From contig JADKEA010000023.1 of assembly GCA_016718275.1 (NCBI GenBank), positions 124,001 to 188,000 of the forward strand: a stretch of 64,000 bases of DNA, written 5' to 3'. The DNA comes from Candidatus Villigracilis affinis (GTDB taxonomy: Bacteria > Chloroflexota > Anaerolineae > Anaerolineales > Villigracilaceae). Below, piece by piece: positions 25,993-35,174 of the stretch (the stretch's first letter is position 1; each line of letters starts with the position of its first letter). A program made the translations under genes and the position numbers. Below the pieces are notes generated by a model, which saw only the letters and a program-made list of their open reading frames with translations, was not told where the DNA came from and did not search any database.

Positions 25993-26682
25993 GTGCGATA
26001 CAGATTATTCTCCCGAGTATTTTTGGTAACGATTGGAATAGCCCTGCTTGTTGCAGGGCTATTCTTCGATACTGGAACAGTTGCCTCGCAGTCGGCTCCC
26101 ACGCCAACTGTGGACAGGCTTGCCCAGCCGACCTTGCCCGCCGTCCCTTCGCAAGCGGATCAGGGTTCGCAGGTGTATTGGCTTTCCTGCCTTCCATGCC
26201 ACGGGGATCGTGGCCAGGGCCTGACTGAGGAATTCCGAAAAGCCTATCCAGAAGAAGACCAGAATTGCTGGATGTCGGGATGCCATGGTGAGAAGCCATA
26301 TGAAAACGGATTCGAATTGCCGACTGCCATACCAGCGGTCGTTGGTTCGAGCGCATTGCAGAAATTTGAAACTGCCGCCAGCTTGCGTTCTTATATTTTT
26401 GTTGCGATGCCTTATTGGAAACCTGCTAGCCTTACTGAAGAGGAGTCATGGCAGGTAACTGCATTCCTATTGCGCGAAAACAACCTTTTGACCGCAAACG
26501 GTGAGATCAACGAGGCCAATGCAAGTTCCATTCGGGTGGGGCCGCCTCCGGCAACGTCCACTCCGCAGCCATTCTCTGCACCGATGGTCACTTCACGGGT
26601 GCCAATTCTGATCGCATCTGTGATCATTCTTGTGTTGGGGGTTGTTTTACGATTTGTGTGGATAAAAAAGGAAAAGATCTGA
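25993..26682 (+). CDS. Membrane-anchored c-type cytochrome
   Basis: 229 residues, GTG start 3 nt after the OppC stop. N-terminal signal/anchor, a class I cytochrome c domain with C66-L-P-C69-H70 heme motif and a probable Met ligand in FVAMPYWKP (M139), and a C-terminal transmembrane helix (VPILIASVIILVLGVVL). A second, irregular site C92-x4-C97-H98 lies between them. It would carry electrons on the outer face of the membrane. Why it is coupled to a peptide permease is unclear; it may be a passenger. Confidence 0.75.
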   Translation: MRYRLFSRVFLVTIGIALLVAGLFFDTGTVASQSAPTPTVDRLAQPTLPAVPSQADQGSQVYWLSCLPCHGDRGQGLTEEFRKAYPEEDQNCWMSGCHGEKPYENGFELPTAIPAVVGSSALQKFETAASLRSYIFVAMPYWKPASLTEEESWQVTAFLLRENNLLTANGEINEANASSIRVGPPPATSTPQPFSAPMVTSRVPILIASVIILVLGVVLRFVWIKKEKI

Positions 26683-26692
26683 TTAAGATATT

Positions 26693-26725
26693 GAGCCGCC
26701 CTTAAAGGCGGCTTAATCGTATAAT
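26693..26725 (+). promoter_or_regulatory. Hairpin followed by a -10-like TATAAT before binding lipoprotein 2
   Basis: AGCCGCC/GGCGGCT stem around 26694-26713, immediately followed by TATAAT at 26720-26725. Arrangement suggests termination after the cytochrome gene and a new promoter for the lipoprotein gene at 26889, about 160 nt further. No convincing -35 was found. Confidence 0.45.
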
Positions 26726-26795
26726 TGATAAAAGCGTACTTTTTCTGGGGATGACAAGGGTTGGGTTATTGCCCGCCGTACGGTTTTAAAGAAAG

Positions 26796-26888
26796 AAGGA
26801 GGTGGTTGCTTGCAGGGAAAGGAATATGTTGCACGATCGTTGTCAGTTAGTGTAAGTTTGCACATCATAATCTCGTGAGGAGAACAAA
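26796..26888 (+). promoter_or_regulatory. Conserved leader of binding lipoprotein 2
   Basis: Same AAGGAGGTGGTTGCTTGCA block as at 21552 and the same proximal GTGAGGAGAA ribosome binding site, with diverged sequence between the blocks (gtcagttagtgtaagtttg partly shared). Confidence 0.45.
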
Positions 26889-28965
26889 ATGCGTAAAATG
26901 TTTGCTTTATTGAGCCTACTCGTGATCGCCAGCATGGCCCTTTCGGCCTGCGGCGGTACGGCTCCCACAGCAGCTCCATCCACCGGTGATACGACCACAG
27001 AAGCCACTGAGGCTCCTTCCACCGATACCGGCACCGACGCCCCCGCTGCTGCCGAATTCAAGTCTGCTGATCCTTCAACACTCATTGTTGCTGAATCTGA
27101 AGTTGGTATCGATACTCTTGATCCCGCTTTGGCGTACGACACCGCTTCGGCTGAAATCATCCAGAACACCTACGAAACCCTGGTGTTCTACGATGGGGAA
27201 GCCACCGACAAATTCGTTCCGATGCTGGCTGAATCCTGGGAACTCTCCGCGGACGGCATGACTTACACCTTCAAGATCCGCTCGGGTGTGAAGTTCCACG
27301 AAGGTCAGGATCTGACCGCGTCCGATGTGGCGTACTCGTTCCAGCGCGGCCTTCTGCAGGGCGGCACGTCCTCCCCGCAGTGGTTGCTGGCCGAGCCGTT
27401 CTTCGGTGTGGGCGTTGATGATGTCTCGGTGGTCGTCGATCCCGAAGGCACCCTGTACGATGACCGCGAACTGCTCTCCGCGTTCGACTCCGCTGCAGTG
27501 GTAGCGGCCTGCGAAAAGGTAAAGAGCGCGATCGTGGCTGATGATGCCGCTGGCACCGTCACCATGACCCTTGCCCAACCTTGGGGTCCGTTCCTTCCCA
27601 CGATTGCACAATCCTGGGGCGCGATCATGAGCCAGAGCTGGGTTGTTGAGAACGGCGGCTGGGATGGTTCCTGCGATACCTGGCAGAACTTCTACGGCAT
27701 GGCTTCTGCTGACAATCCATTCAGTGGCATTGTCAACGGCACCGGCCCGTTCACCCTTGAGAAGTTCGCCAATGGCGAAGAGATCATTTTGGCTCGCAAC
27801 GAAAGCTATTGGGCTGAACCCGCCAAGCTCGAACGCGTCATCCTCAAGCAGGTTCCTGAATGGGGTACCCGCTTCGCCATGATGCAGGCTGGTGATGCCG
27901 ACATCGCCACAGTACCTTCAGCCAACCGCTCCCAGATGGATGAATTGGTTGGTATCTATCAGGAATTCGATCTTGCTGCAAACACCTATGGACCATTGCA
28001 GGAAGTCTGCGGATACGATGACAGCGCTTTGGCTGCTGCCAAGTTCACTGCGTGCGCCGCTGGCGAAACCGGTAACAATGGCCAGTTCCTCCTGCGCATC
28101 GGACGACCAGTTCTTAGCATGGATGTGCTCCTGTATAACTGGAACATCGCGACCTCTGAAGAGAGCCCGAATCCCTACATTGGATCCGGCGCTTTGGATG
28201 GCAATGGTATCCCCGCTGACTTCTTCAGCGATGTCCACATCCGCAAGGCCTTCGCCTACTGCTTCGATTTCGAAACTTTGCTTAGCGACGTATTCAGCGG
28301 TGAGGCTGTTCAATCTCTGCAATTACCTCTCGCTGGCATGCCCGGTTACTTCCTGGACACCCCGCACTATTCCTTTGATACTGCTCAGTGCGAAGCTGAA
28401 TTCAAGCTCGCCGATGTGGACAAGGATGGAATCGCCGCTGGTGACGATCCTGAAGGTGACGTTTGGACCACCGGTTTCCGCGTCCAGATGGGCTACAACC
28501 AGGGTAACCCCACCCGCCAGACCATTACCGAGATCCTCTCTGGCAGCCTCGCTTCCGTGAACGAACTGTTCCTGGTTGAGACCCTCGGTTTGCCGTGGCC
28601 TGCTTACCTGCGCGCACAACGCGCCAAGCAGCTCCCGCTCATGACCGGTGGCTGGCTCGAAGACATTCACGATCCGCACAACTGGTATCAGCCGTACACC
28701 ACCGGGTACTTATGGTGGTCGCCAGTCGCTGCCCGATGATGTCAAGGCTCAGTTCCGCGACATTCTCGAACGTGGTGTTTCCGAGACCGATCCCGCCGCT
28801 CGCGCCGAGATCTACAAGGAAGCCAATACCTTGTACTACGACCTCGCTGTCGGCATTCCGTTGGAAGTTGCGACCTCCCACGGCTTCACACAGCGCTGGT
28901 TACAGGGCGTAGTGTTGAACCCGATCTTCCCCGGTTTCTATTACTACACAATGTACAAAGACTAG
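26889..28965 (+). CDS. Family-5 peptide-binding lipoprotein (copy 2), with one-base insertion near the 3' end
   Basis: Near-duplicate of 21655-23730. As read the frame ends at 28739, but copy 1 has ccggtacttatgg where this copy has ccgggtacttatgg (28704-28706). Removing one G restores the full 691-residue protein ending at 28965 (FYYYTMYKD). Signal peptide and lipobox are identical to copy 1. Differences are clustered: after the tether (SLIVAESEVGIDTLDP), around ATVPSANRSQM, GPLQEVCGY, LLRIGRPVLSMDVLLYNW, and near the C terminus. The insertion is more likely an error than a real defect because the downstream codons remain fully conserved. Confidence 0.82.
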
Positions 28966-28980
28966 ATTTGATGCAATCCC

Positions 28981-29008
28981 TTCGGAGGCCTGGAAACAGG
29001 CCTCCGAA
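28981..29008 (+). terminator. Duplicated hairpin after binding lipoprotein 2
   Basis: Identical TTCGGAGGCCTG-GAAA-CAGGCCTCCGAA hairpin to 23746-23773 but without the T-run, showing that the duplication included the 3' flank. Confidence 0.7.
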
Positions 29009-29028
29009 CCTTCATGGAACATGAATCA

Positions 29029-29067
29029 CAAGCAAGCCGCCCGATAAAGGCGGCTTGCTTGTATAAT
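29029..29067 (+). promoter_or_regulatory. Hairpin and TATAAT box before binding lipoprotein 3
   Basis: Perfect 13-bp stem CAAGCAAGCCGCC/GGCGGCTTGCTTG (29029-29061), directly followed by TATAAT at 29062-29067, about 34 nt before the start codon at 29101. Same hairpin-then-TATAAT plan as at 26693-26725. Confidence 0.5.
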
Positions 29068-29100
29068 TGGCAAATGCGTTTTCTTAAAAAGGAATTTGCC

Positions 29101-31044
29101 ATGCCCTCTTCAAAACTGAAAATCAAACTGTTCTTTCCATTTCTGCTGCTCTTTATCATGGCATGTGGTTTTTCCTCTGCAACCCCGGAAGCCACTGCCA
29201 TTCCTGCTGATACCTCAGTTCCTCTTCCAACGGCCACACCTGCTCCCAGTTCGTTGACCGTGTGTCTGGGTCAGGAACCGAACACCCTTTATCCGTTTGG
29301 TGGTCCCAACACCGCCGCTCGCAGTGTGCTGGCGGCCATCAATGATGGCCCGATTGATATGGTCGGGTACGAATACCAGCCTGTGATCCTTTCACAGCTT
29401 CCTTCCATTGAAAACGGCGACGCTGAGATCGTCACGACATCGGTCCAGCCCGGAAGTCCAGCAATGGATGCGGACGGAAATATCGTTTTGCTGGAAGTGG
29501 GGAAGAAATTCCGTCCTGCTGGATGTCGCAGCGACGACTGTGTTGTTACCTATGAAGGCAAGGGCGATGCGTTTGCGATGGATCAAATGATCGTCACCTT
29601 CCGTCTGCGCGAAGGCGTGACCTGGGCCGACGGCACCCCGATGACCTCCGACGATTCAGTCTATGCATTTGATCTTTCGCGTGATGCCAGATCCATTTCA
29701 AATACTTATTTGATCGACCGCACCTACACTTATGAAGCAACCGACCCGTTGACCGTGCAATGGTGGAGCATGCCAGGCTTCATTGACCCGACCTACTTCA
29801 CAAATTTCTGGACACCTGCTCCAAAGCACCTCTGGGGTGAGTTTCTCGCCAATCAATTGCCCGAAATTGATATTGCCTCGCGCACTCCGATCGGCTGGGG
29901 TCCTTACATGGTTCAGGAATGGATCGCAGGGGATCACATCACCATGACGAAGAATCCATATTACTTTGCTGCTGCTGAAGGGTATCCAAAATTCGATACA
30001 CTTTCCTTCCGCTTCATCTCCGACCCGGATGCTGCCCTGAGTGAAATGGTGGCAGGCCGCTGCGACATCCTCGACCCGAGCATTCGGCTCGATAATCACG
30101 CCAGCTTGTTGATGGAAATGCAAAAAGGCGAACAGGCGCAGGTCTTTTTCACACCCGGTATGACCATCGAATGGCTTGGGCTTGGCACAACTCCATCCAC
30201 CTATGACGATGGTTATGATACGATCTACCAAAAGGATCGCCCCGATATTTTCTCCGACCCTCATACCCGTCAAGGCATTGCCTATTGTCTCGATCGTCAG
30301 TCGGTGGTGAACAATGTTTTGTTCGGCCTCACAACTGTCCCGTCCACATATATTCCTGTTGAGCATCCGTTGTATGATTCGAACATCGAAGCGCTCCCGT
30401 TTGATATTTCCACAGGCATTTCACTTCTCGAACAGGCAGGCTGGAAGGATACCGACGGTAACCCCGCCACGCCGCGTCAGGCTGTCACAGTTAAGAATGT
30501 TGTGGCAGGCACGCCTTTGCAATTGAATTACTACACTACCACTGCCACTCAACGCAGGCAGGTGGTTGAAATTCTCCAAAAATCGCTGGCTGAATGCGGC
30601 ATCGGACTCAACGTCCAGTACTTCTCGCAAAATGACCTGTATGCCCCCGGCCCCGATGGCGCGTTGTTCGGCCGCCGCTTCGATCTCATCGAATATGCGA
30701 TGGGAGTCAACAGCATCGAACCGCCCTGCGATTGGTTCACATCTTCTGAAATTCCCACCACCGACAATTCGTGGATCGGCACCAACGTCACTGGCTATCG
30801 CAATGACGAGTACGACACCGCCTGTCGCGCCGCACAGGACTCCCTGCCCGATGAGCAGACCTACATCGATTCATATCGCCAGACCCAGGTGCTTTTCTCG
30901 GCTGAGCTTCCCGCCATTCCCCTGTATTACCGTCTGCGTGTTGCCGCTACTCGCCCCGGTATTTGTCACTTCGATCTGGACCCGACCGCCAATCCGCTTT
31001 GGAATATCGAAGCGATCGCATCAGGCGAAGCCTGCCAGAATTAA
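29101..31044 (+). CDS. Family-5 peptide-binding lipoprotein (third in the locus)
   Basis: 647 residues from the ATG at 29101, chosen because it starts the lipoprotein signal and follows AAAAAGGA; an earlier in-frame ATG would place the TATAAT inside the gene. Lipobox FIMAC (C22), Pro/Thr tether, then family-5 fold with MIVTFRLREGVTWADGTPMTSDDSVYAFD and DPHTRQGIAYCLDRQSVV. Less related to the duplicated pair. The stop overlaps the next start by one base (TAATG), so the two lipoproteins are coupled and could form a functional pair with different ligands. Confidence 0.85.
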   Translation: MPSSKLKIKLFFPFLLLFIMACGFSSATPEATAIPADTSVPLPTATPAPSSLTVCLGQEPNTLYPFGGPNTAARSVLAAINDGPIDMVGYEYQPVILSQLPSIENGDAEIVTTSVQPGSPAMDADGNIVLLEVGKKFRPAGCRSDDCVVTYEGKGDAFAMDQMIVTFRLREGVTWADGTPMTSDDSVYAFDLSRDARSISNTYLIDRTYTYEATDPLTVQWWSMPGFIDPTYFTNFWTPAPKHLWGEFLANQLPEIDIASRTPIGWGPYMVQEWIAGDHITMTKNPYYFAAAEGYPKFDTLSFRFISDPDAALSEMVAGRCDILDPSIRLDNHASLLMEMQKGEQAQVFFTPGMTIEWLGLGTTPSTYDDGYDTIYQKDRPDIFSDPHTRQGIAYCLDRQSVVNNVLFGLTTVPSTYIPVEHPLYDSNIEALPFDISTGISLLEQAGWKDTDGNPATPRQAVTVKNVVAGTPLQLNYYTTTATQRRQVVEILQKSLAECGIGLNVQYFSQNDLYAPGPDGALFGRRFDLIEYAMGVNSIEPPCDWFTSSEIPTTDNSWIGTNVTGYRNDEYDTACRAAQDSLPDEQTYIDSYRQTQVLFSAELPAIPLYYRLRVAATRPGICHFDLDPTANPLWNIEAIASGEACQN

Positions 31045-32966
31045 TGCGACGACTCTTCCGCGTTACGCTTTTCCTGACCTTTTTGCTCGCCTCGTGCTCC
31101 CCTCAGCCTGTTCGGGTGGCGGAGCCAACCAGCATCCCCACCCCGACGGCTGCTCTCGTGCAGCACGCCCCCGAGATCCGTTTTGCATTGATCGGGGAAC
31201 CGCGTGCTGAGCAAATTAATGTTTGGGAATTGTTCGATGAATCTGGCGCAACCTATGCCGACTATGCCCTGCGCGCCGAGTCTTGGCCGCGCCTGTATCA
31301 TCTCCTCCCACCTGAATCCACCTTCGAGCCTCTCGCCGCAAACGGAATGCCCACCGAAGTAACCCAGGAAAATGACTTTTACGTCGCCGCAGTTCAACTC
31401 CGCACAGACTTGAAATGGACCGATGGCACCTCATTCACTGCCGAAGATGTCGCCTTCACCGTGAACACCGCGCTCTCCTTTGAGCTTGGCTATGATTGGG
31501 GTGTTTATTACTCGCGTGATTATCTCCACCATGCCGAAGCGATCGATTTGGCTACAGTGAAATATTATTTCAAGCAAAAGCCGAATGTAGGTGTCTGGCA
31601 ATATGGCGCACTGCAAGGACCTATTGTTCAAAAAGCATTCTGGGAAAAATCAGTAGGAGACTCTGCAAGCCTTTTGCCCGCCGATGCCCTGCGCGCAGAT
31701 ATTGCAAAGACACAAGCCGACCTCGAAACTGTCAAAGCGGATGTTGCCGAGTTAAGTGAACAGGTGCTTGCGCTGATTCTGAGCGGCAAACAAAACCGCA
31801 TTTTGGATAGCGACCTCAAACGAAAGCAGAACGAACAGATATTCGTTCAAAGCAATCTGGATCGATTCCTCGAAGAATATGCGGCGAATATCACCGCGGC
31901 GCAGAGTGCCTTGTACAATGCCGATGATGAAGCAGAACCCGTACTTGGCACGTGGATTCCGATTGGAATGCAAAATGGTCAATGGGTGAACGAGGCCAAT
32001 CCCGATTTTCCTTTCGCCCAGCCAAACTTTGATCGTGCCGTATATCAGATCCTCGGAAGTGAAGAAGCGGCGATTACTGCATTCAAGAACGGGGAAGTCG
32101 ATTTTATCCTTTCGCCCAATGACCTGACGGTGGAACTGGCTGGTGTGAAACGCAGCCCAACTTATAGCGCGCGCTTCCTCGTATTCAATCCCTTGAGATC
32201 GCAATTCGCCGACCCCGCTTTTCATTCCGCGCTCAGCTGCATGCTGGATCGTAATTTGTTGGCGACGGATATTTTGCAAAACCGCGCCGCGCCATTCGAT
32301 GCTTTTATATTGTCTCCCCAATGGCATGAACCTGCCGCCAGAGACTCCTGCACAGGCATGGATGAGTCTGCGCGCATTGAGCAGGCTGTGAAATTTATGA
32401 AGGATGCCGGTTATTTTTGGGCAAAGGAACCCGATATGAGTGGCGCCGGGCAAGGCCTGCGCTATTCGAACGGTGACCCTTTTCCACAGATCACATTGAT
32501 CACACCTTCACGAGATGAAGATATGCTGCGATATACTGCCGCCAATTACGTGGCGGAGCGGGCGGGCTACCTGGGAATCTCCCTCACCGTGCAGGAAATG
32601 AGCATGGCGGAGCTGGTTTATGCGGTATACAGCTCGCAGAAATATGACATGGCTGTGGCGGGCTGGCGGCTGAGCGAGTATCCCGCGTATTTGTGTGAAA
32701 TGTTTGGAGGGCAGAATCTGCCCTTGTATAACAGTGGCAGGTTCCAGTCGGCGTGTGATGCGCTGCGGGTTGAGTCCGATCTGGATCGAGCGCAGCAGGG
32801 TTTCCGTGAGGTTGAAACGGCTTTGATGTCGGAATTGCCTTTCATCCCGTTGTTCACCGTCACACAGGCGGACTTGTATCAAAACATTGTCTATCCGTCG
32901 GAAAGCGTGTTGAGCGGCTGGAGCGGCTTGTATGGAGCGCCCGCCATTGCAGTTCCGACGCCATAG
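31044..32966 (+). CDS. Family-5 binding lipoprotein with inserted coiled-coil segment
   Basis: 640 residues from the overlapping ATG at 31044. Lipobox LLASC (C18). Family-5 features: LRTDLKWTDGTSFTAEDVAFTVN and SALSCMLDRNLLATDIL. Residues about 213-293 form an insertion rich in Glu, Lys, Leu and Gln with heptad character (ADIAKTQADLETVKADVAEL), predicted here to be a helical coiled coil; usual family members lack it. Translationally coupled to the preceding lipoprotein gene. Ligand unknown. Confidence 0.8.
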   Translation: MRRLFRVTLFLTFLLASCSPQPVRVAEPTSIPTPTAALVQHAPEIRFALIGEPRAEQINVWELFDESGATYADYALRAESWPRLYHLLPPESTFEPLAANGMPTEVTQENDFYVAAVQLRTDLKWTDGTSFTAEDVAFTVNTALSFELGYDWGVYYSRDYLHHAEAIDLATVKYYFKQKPNVGVWQYGALQGPIVQKAFWEKSVGDSASLLPADALRADIAKTQADLETVKADVAELSEQVLALILSGKQNRILDSDLKRKQNEQIFVQSNLDRFLEEYAANITAAQSALYNADDEAEPVLGTWIPIGMQNGQWVNEANPDFPFAQPNFDRAVYQILGSEEAAITAFKNGEVDFILSPNDLTVELAGVKRSPTYSARFLVFNPLRSQFADPAFHSALSCMLDRNLLATDILQNRAAPFDAFILSPQWHEPAARDSCTGMDESARIEQAVKFMKDAGYFWAKEPDMSGAGQGLRYSNGDPFPQITLITPSRDEDMLRYTAANYVAERAGYLGISLTVQEMSMAELVYAVYSSQKYDMAVAGWRLSEYPAYLCEMFGGQNLPLYNSGRFQSACDALRVESDLDRAQQGFREVETALMSELPFIPLFTVTQADLYQNIVYPSESVLSGWSGLYGAPAIAVPTP

Positions 32967-33025
32967 CCTGCCGATAATTCGCATTTTTATCGTTGAACGT
33001 TATAATTGTTTGAGAAAGAAGCGAG

Positions 33026-33031
33026 TATAAT
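33026..33031 (+). promoter_or_regulatory. Probable -10 box of the second ATPase pair
   Basis: TATAAT about 28 nt before the GTG start at 33060; a second TATAAT lies at 33001-33006. Neither has a convincing -35. The position argues against the earlier in-frame ATG-like start at 33006. Confidence 0.4.
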
Positions 33032-33059
33032 CGCCGTAATTCATTATCAGGAGCAGGCT

Positions 33060-34091
33060 GTGACAAAAACTGACCAGAAGCCTTTGTTGGAAGTCCGCAA
33101 TCTTAAGACATATTTTTATACCGAAGACGGGGTGGTAAGTGCCGTGGACGGCATCAGTTTTGAAGTGTATCCCGGGGAAGTGCTGGGGATCGTAGGTGAA
33201 TCAGGATGTGGAAAGAGTGTCACGTCCCTTTCGATCATGCGCCTGATCGCGCCTCCTGGGAAGATCACCGAAGGGGAAATTTTGCTGGACGGCAAGAACC
33301 TGTTAAGCCTTTCCGAAGATGAAATGACAAAGATGCGCGGCAACAAGATCTCAATGATCTTTCAGCAGCCGCAGACCGCGTTGAACCCTGTGTTCAAGGT
33401 CGATAATCAGATCGCTGAAGTGTTGAATATTCACAAATCCCTTGGCAAGGAAGCTGGCAAGAAGCGCGCTGTTGAGTTGCTGAAGATGGTGGGCATCCCA
33501 GATGCTGAGCGTCGCGCTGAAGCATACCCGCATGAACTTTCAGGCGGTATGGCCCAGCGTGTGATGATCGCGATGGCGCTGGCATGTGTGCCCGAATTAT
33601 TGATCGCCGATGAACCGACCACTGCATTGGATGTGACCATCCAGGCCCAGATCCTCGACCTGATGCGTGACTTGCGCACAAAGATGGGAACATCGGTCAT
33701 TTTGATCACGCACGATCTCGGTGTGGTGGCTGAAATGGCGGAACGTGTGGCGGTGATGTATGCGGGTGAGATCGTGGAACAGGCCGAAGTGAATTCACTT
33801 TTCGAACAGCCTTTGCATCCCTACACCCAGGGTTTGATCGGTTCGATCCCCATTCTTGGCCAGATTAAGGAACGCCTCGATGTAATTCCCGGCTCCGTGC
33901 CGAACCTGGTGAACCTGCCTGCCGGTTGTCGTTTTGCGCCGCGCTGTACTGCACGCGAAAAATTCGGTTTGAAAATTTGTACAGAAACGAAACCCGAGCT
34001 GACTGATTCTGCGCCCGGTCACAAAGTGCGCTGCTGGTTGTATCAGAACTCGAAAGATCATCAAGCACCGTTAAAGGTAAAACAGGGGTAA
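33060..34091 (+). CDS. Peptide ABC transporter ATPase, OppD/DppD type (second copy)
   Basis: 343 residues from the GTG at 33060, which follows CAGGAG. Walker A GESGCGKS, FQQPQTALNP, signature LSGGMAQRV (with Ala where the other copy has Arg), Walker B LLIADEPTTALD, ITHDLGVV, and the C-terminal Cys region (GCRFAPRCTAREKFGLKIC). With the next gene it forms an ATPase pair that has no permease genes beside it; it could serve the permeases at 23872-25989 or 46808-48705. Confidence 0.88.
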   Translation: MTKTDQKPLLEVRNLKTYFYTEDGVVSAVDGISFEVYPGEVLGIVGESGCGKSVTSLSIMRLIAPPGKITEGEILLDGKNLLSLSEDEMTKMRGNKISMIFQQPQTALNPVFKVDNQIAEVLNIHKSLGKEAGKKRAVELLKMVGIPDAERRAEAYPHELSGGMAQRVMIAMALACVPELLIADEPTTALDVTIQAQILDLMRDLRTKMGTSVILITHDLGVVAEMAERVAVMYAGEIVEQAEVNSLFEQPLHPYTQGLIGSIPILGQIKERLDVIPGSVPNLVNLPAGCRFAPRCTAREKFGLKICTETKPELTDSAPGHKVRCWLYQNSKDHQAPLKVKQG

Positions 34092-34174
34092 TTTCGGAGC
34101 GGTTTTTCGGGGGCGCTTCCAAGTTAAAGTTTCATTTGCCAGTTTTATGTAAAAATCGTCTGGAGTCGATCAGC

Positions 34175-35167
34175 ATGAGTCAAACTACGGAAATACACAA
34201 AGCGGAAGACCTCGTACAAGTTGAACATTTGGTTAAATATTTTCCGGTGCGCGCCGGTTTGATGCAGCGCGTCGTAAACTGGGTGAAGGCCGTGGACGAT
34301 GTTTCGTTTACCGTGAAAAAAGGGGAGACCCTTGGCATGGTGGGTGAATCGGGCTGCGGAAAAACCACCATCGGGCGTTCCATGCTCAGGCTGGTGGAGC
34401 CGACTTCCGGGTCCGTCCAATATGACGGCAGGGATGTGTTGAAGCTGCGCGGCAATGATTTGAAGGATGTGCGCCGCCACATGCAAATCATTTTTCAAGA
34501 CCCCTACGCTTCTTTGGATCCGCGTGTTCCCATCGGCGAATCGGTGATGGAAGGTCTGCATATCCACAAGATCGGCTCACCGCAGGAACGCTACGACCTG
34601 ATGATCGAGACCCTCAAAAAGGTCGGCCTCGAAGATTATCACGCCCGCCGTTATCCGCATGAATTCTCCGGCGGTCAGCGTCAGCGCATTGGTATTGCGC
34701 GTGCGCTTGCCCTGCGTCCCAATTTTATTATTTGTGATGAACCCGTCTCTGCCCTGGATGTATCCATTCAATCACAAGTGTTGAATATTTTGAAAGACCT
34801 GCAAAAGGAATTTGGACTTACCTATCTGTTCATCGCACACAATTTGAGCGTGGTGGAGCATATCTCTGACCGTGTGGCGGTGATGTACCTCGGTAAGATG
34901 GTGGAACTCACTTCCCGTGATGACCTTTTCAAGAATCCCCTGCATCCGTACACCAAGGCGTTGATGTCCGCCATTCCGATCCCCGACCCGAAGCTCAAGC
35001 GCCAGCGTGAAGTGCTCAAGGGTGATGTGCCCAGCCCACTGAATCCGCCCAAGGGTTGTCGCTTCCACCCGCGCTGCCCCATTGCGGAAAAGATCTGTTC
35101 CGAACAGGAACCCGAATTCCGCGAAGCCGTTTCCGGACACTGGGTTGCCTGTTGGATGGTGAAGTAG
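34175..35167 (+). CDS. Peptide ABC transporter ATPase, OppF/DppF type (second copy)
   Basis: 330 residues from the ATG at 34175 (MSQTTEIHK), preceded by CTGGAG; an upstream in-frame start adds unconserved residues. Walker A GESGCGKTT, FQDPYASLDPRV, FSGGQRQRIGIARAL, IICDEPVSALD and IAHNLSVV are intact, as is the Cys-rich C terminus. Followed 7 nt later by the response-regulator gene. Confidence 0.88.
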   Translation: MSQTTEIHKAEDLVQVEHLVKYFPVRAGLMQRVVNWVKAVDDVSFTVKKGETLGMVGESGCGKTTIGRSMLRLVEPTSGSVQYDGRDVLKLRGNDLKDVRRHMQIIFQDPYASLDPRVPIGESVMEGLHIHKIGSPQERYDLMIETLKKVGLEDYHARRYPHEFSGGQRQRIGIARALALRPNFIICDEPVSALDVSIQSQVLNILKDLQKEFGLTYLFIAHNLSVVEHISDRVAVMYLGKMVELTSRDDLFKNPLHPYTKALMSAIPIPDPKLKRQREVLKGDVPSPLNPPKGCRFHPRCPIAEKICSEQEPEFREAVSGHWVACWMVK

Positions 35168-35174
35168 GAATCTC

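Noticed and set aside
26796..26888. Leader peptide upstream of binding lipoprotein 2
   Set aside because: A GTG or TTG frame can be read, but length and sequence differ completely from the equivalent in copy 1, so coding is unlikely; kept only as a leader element.
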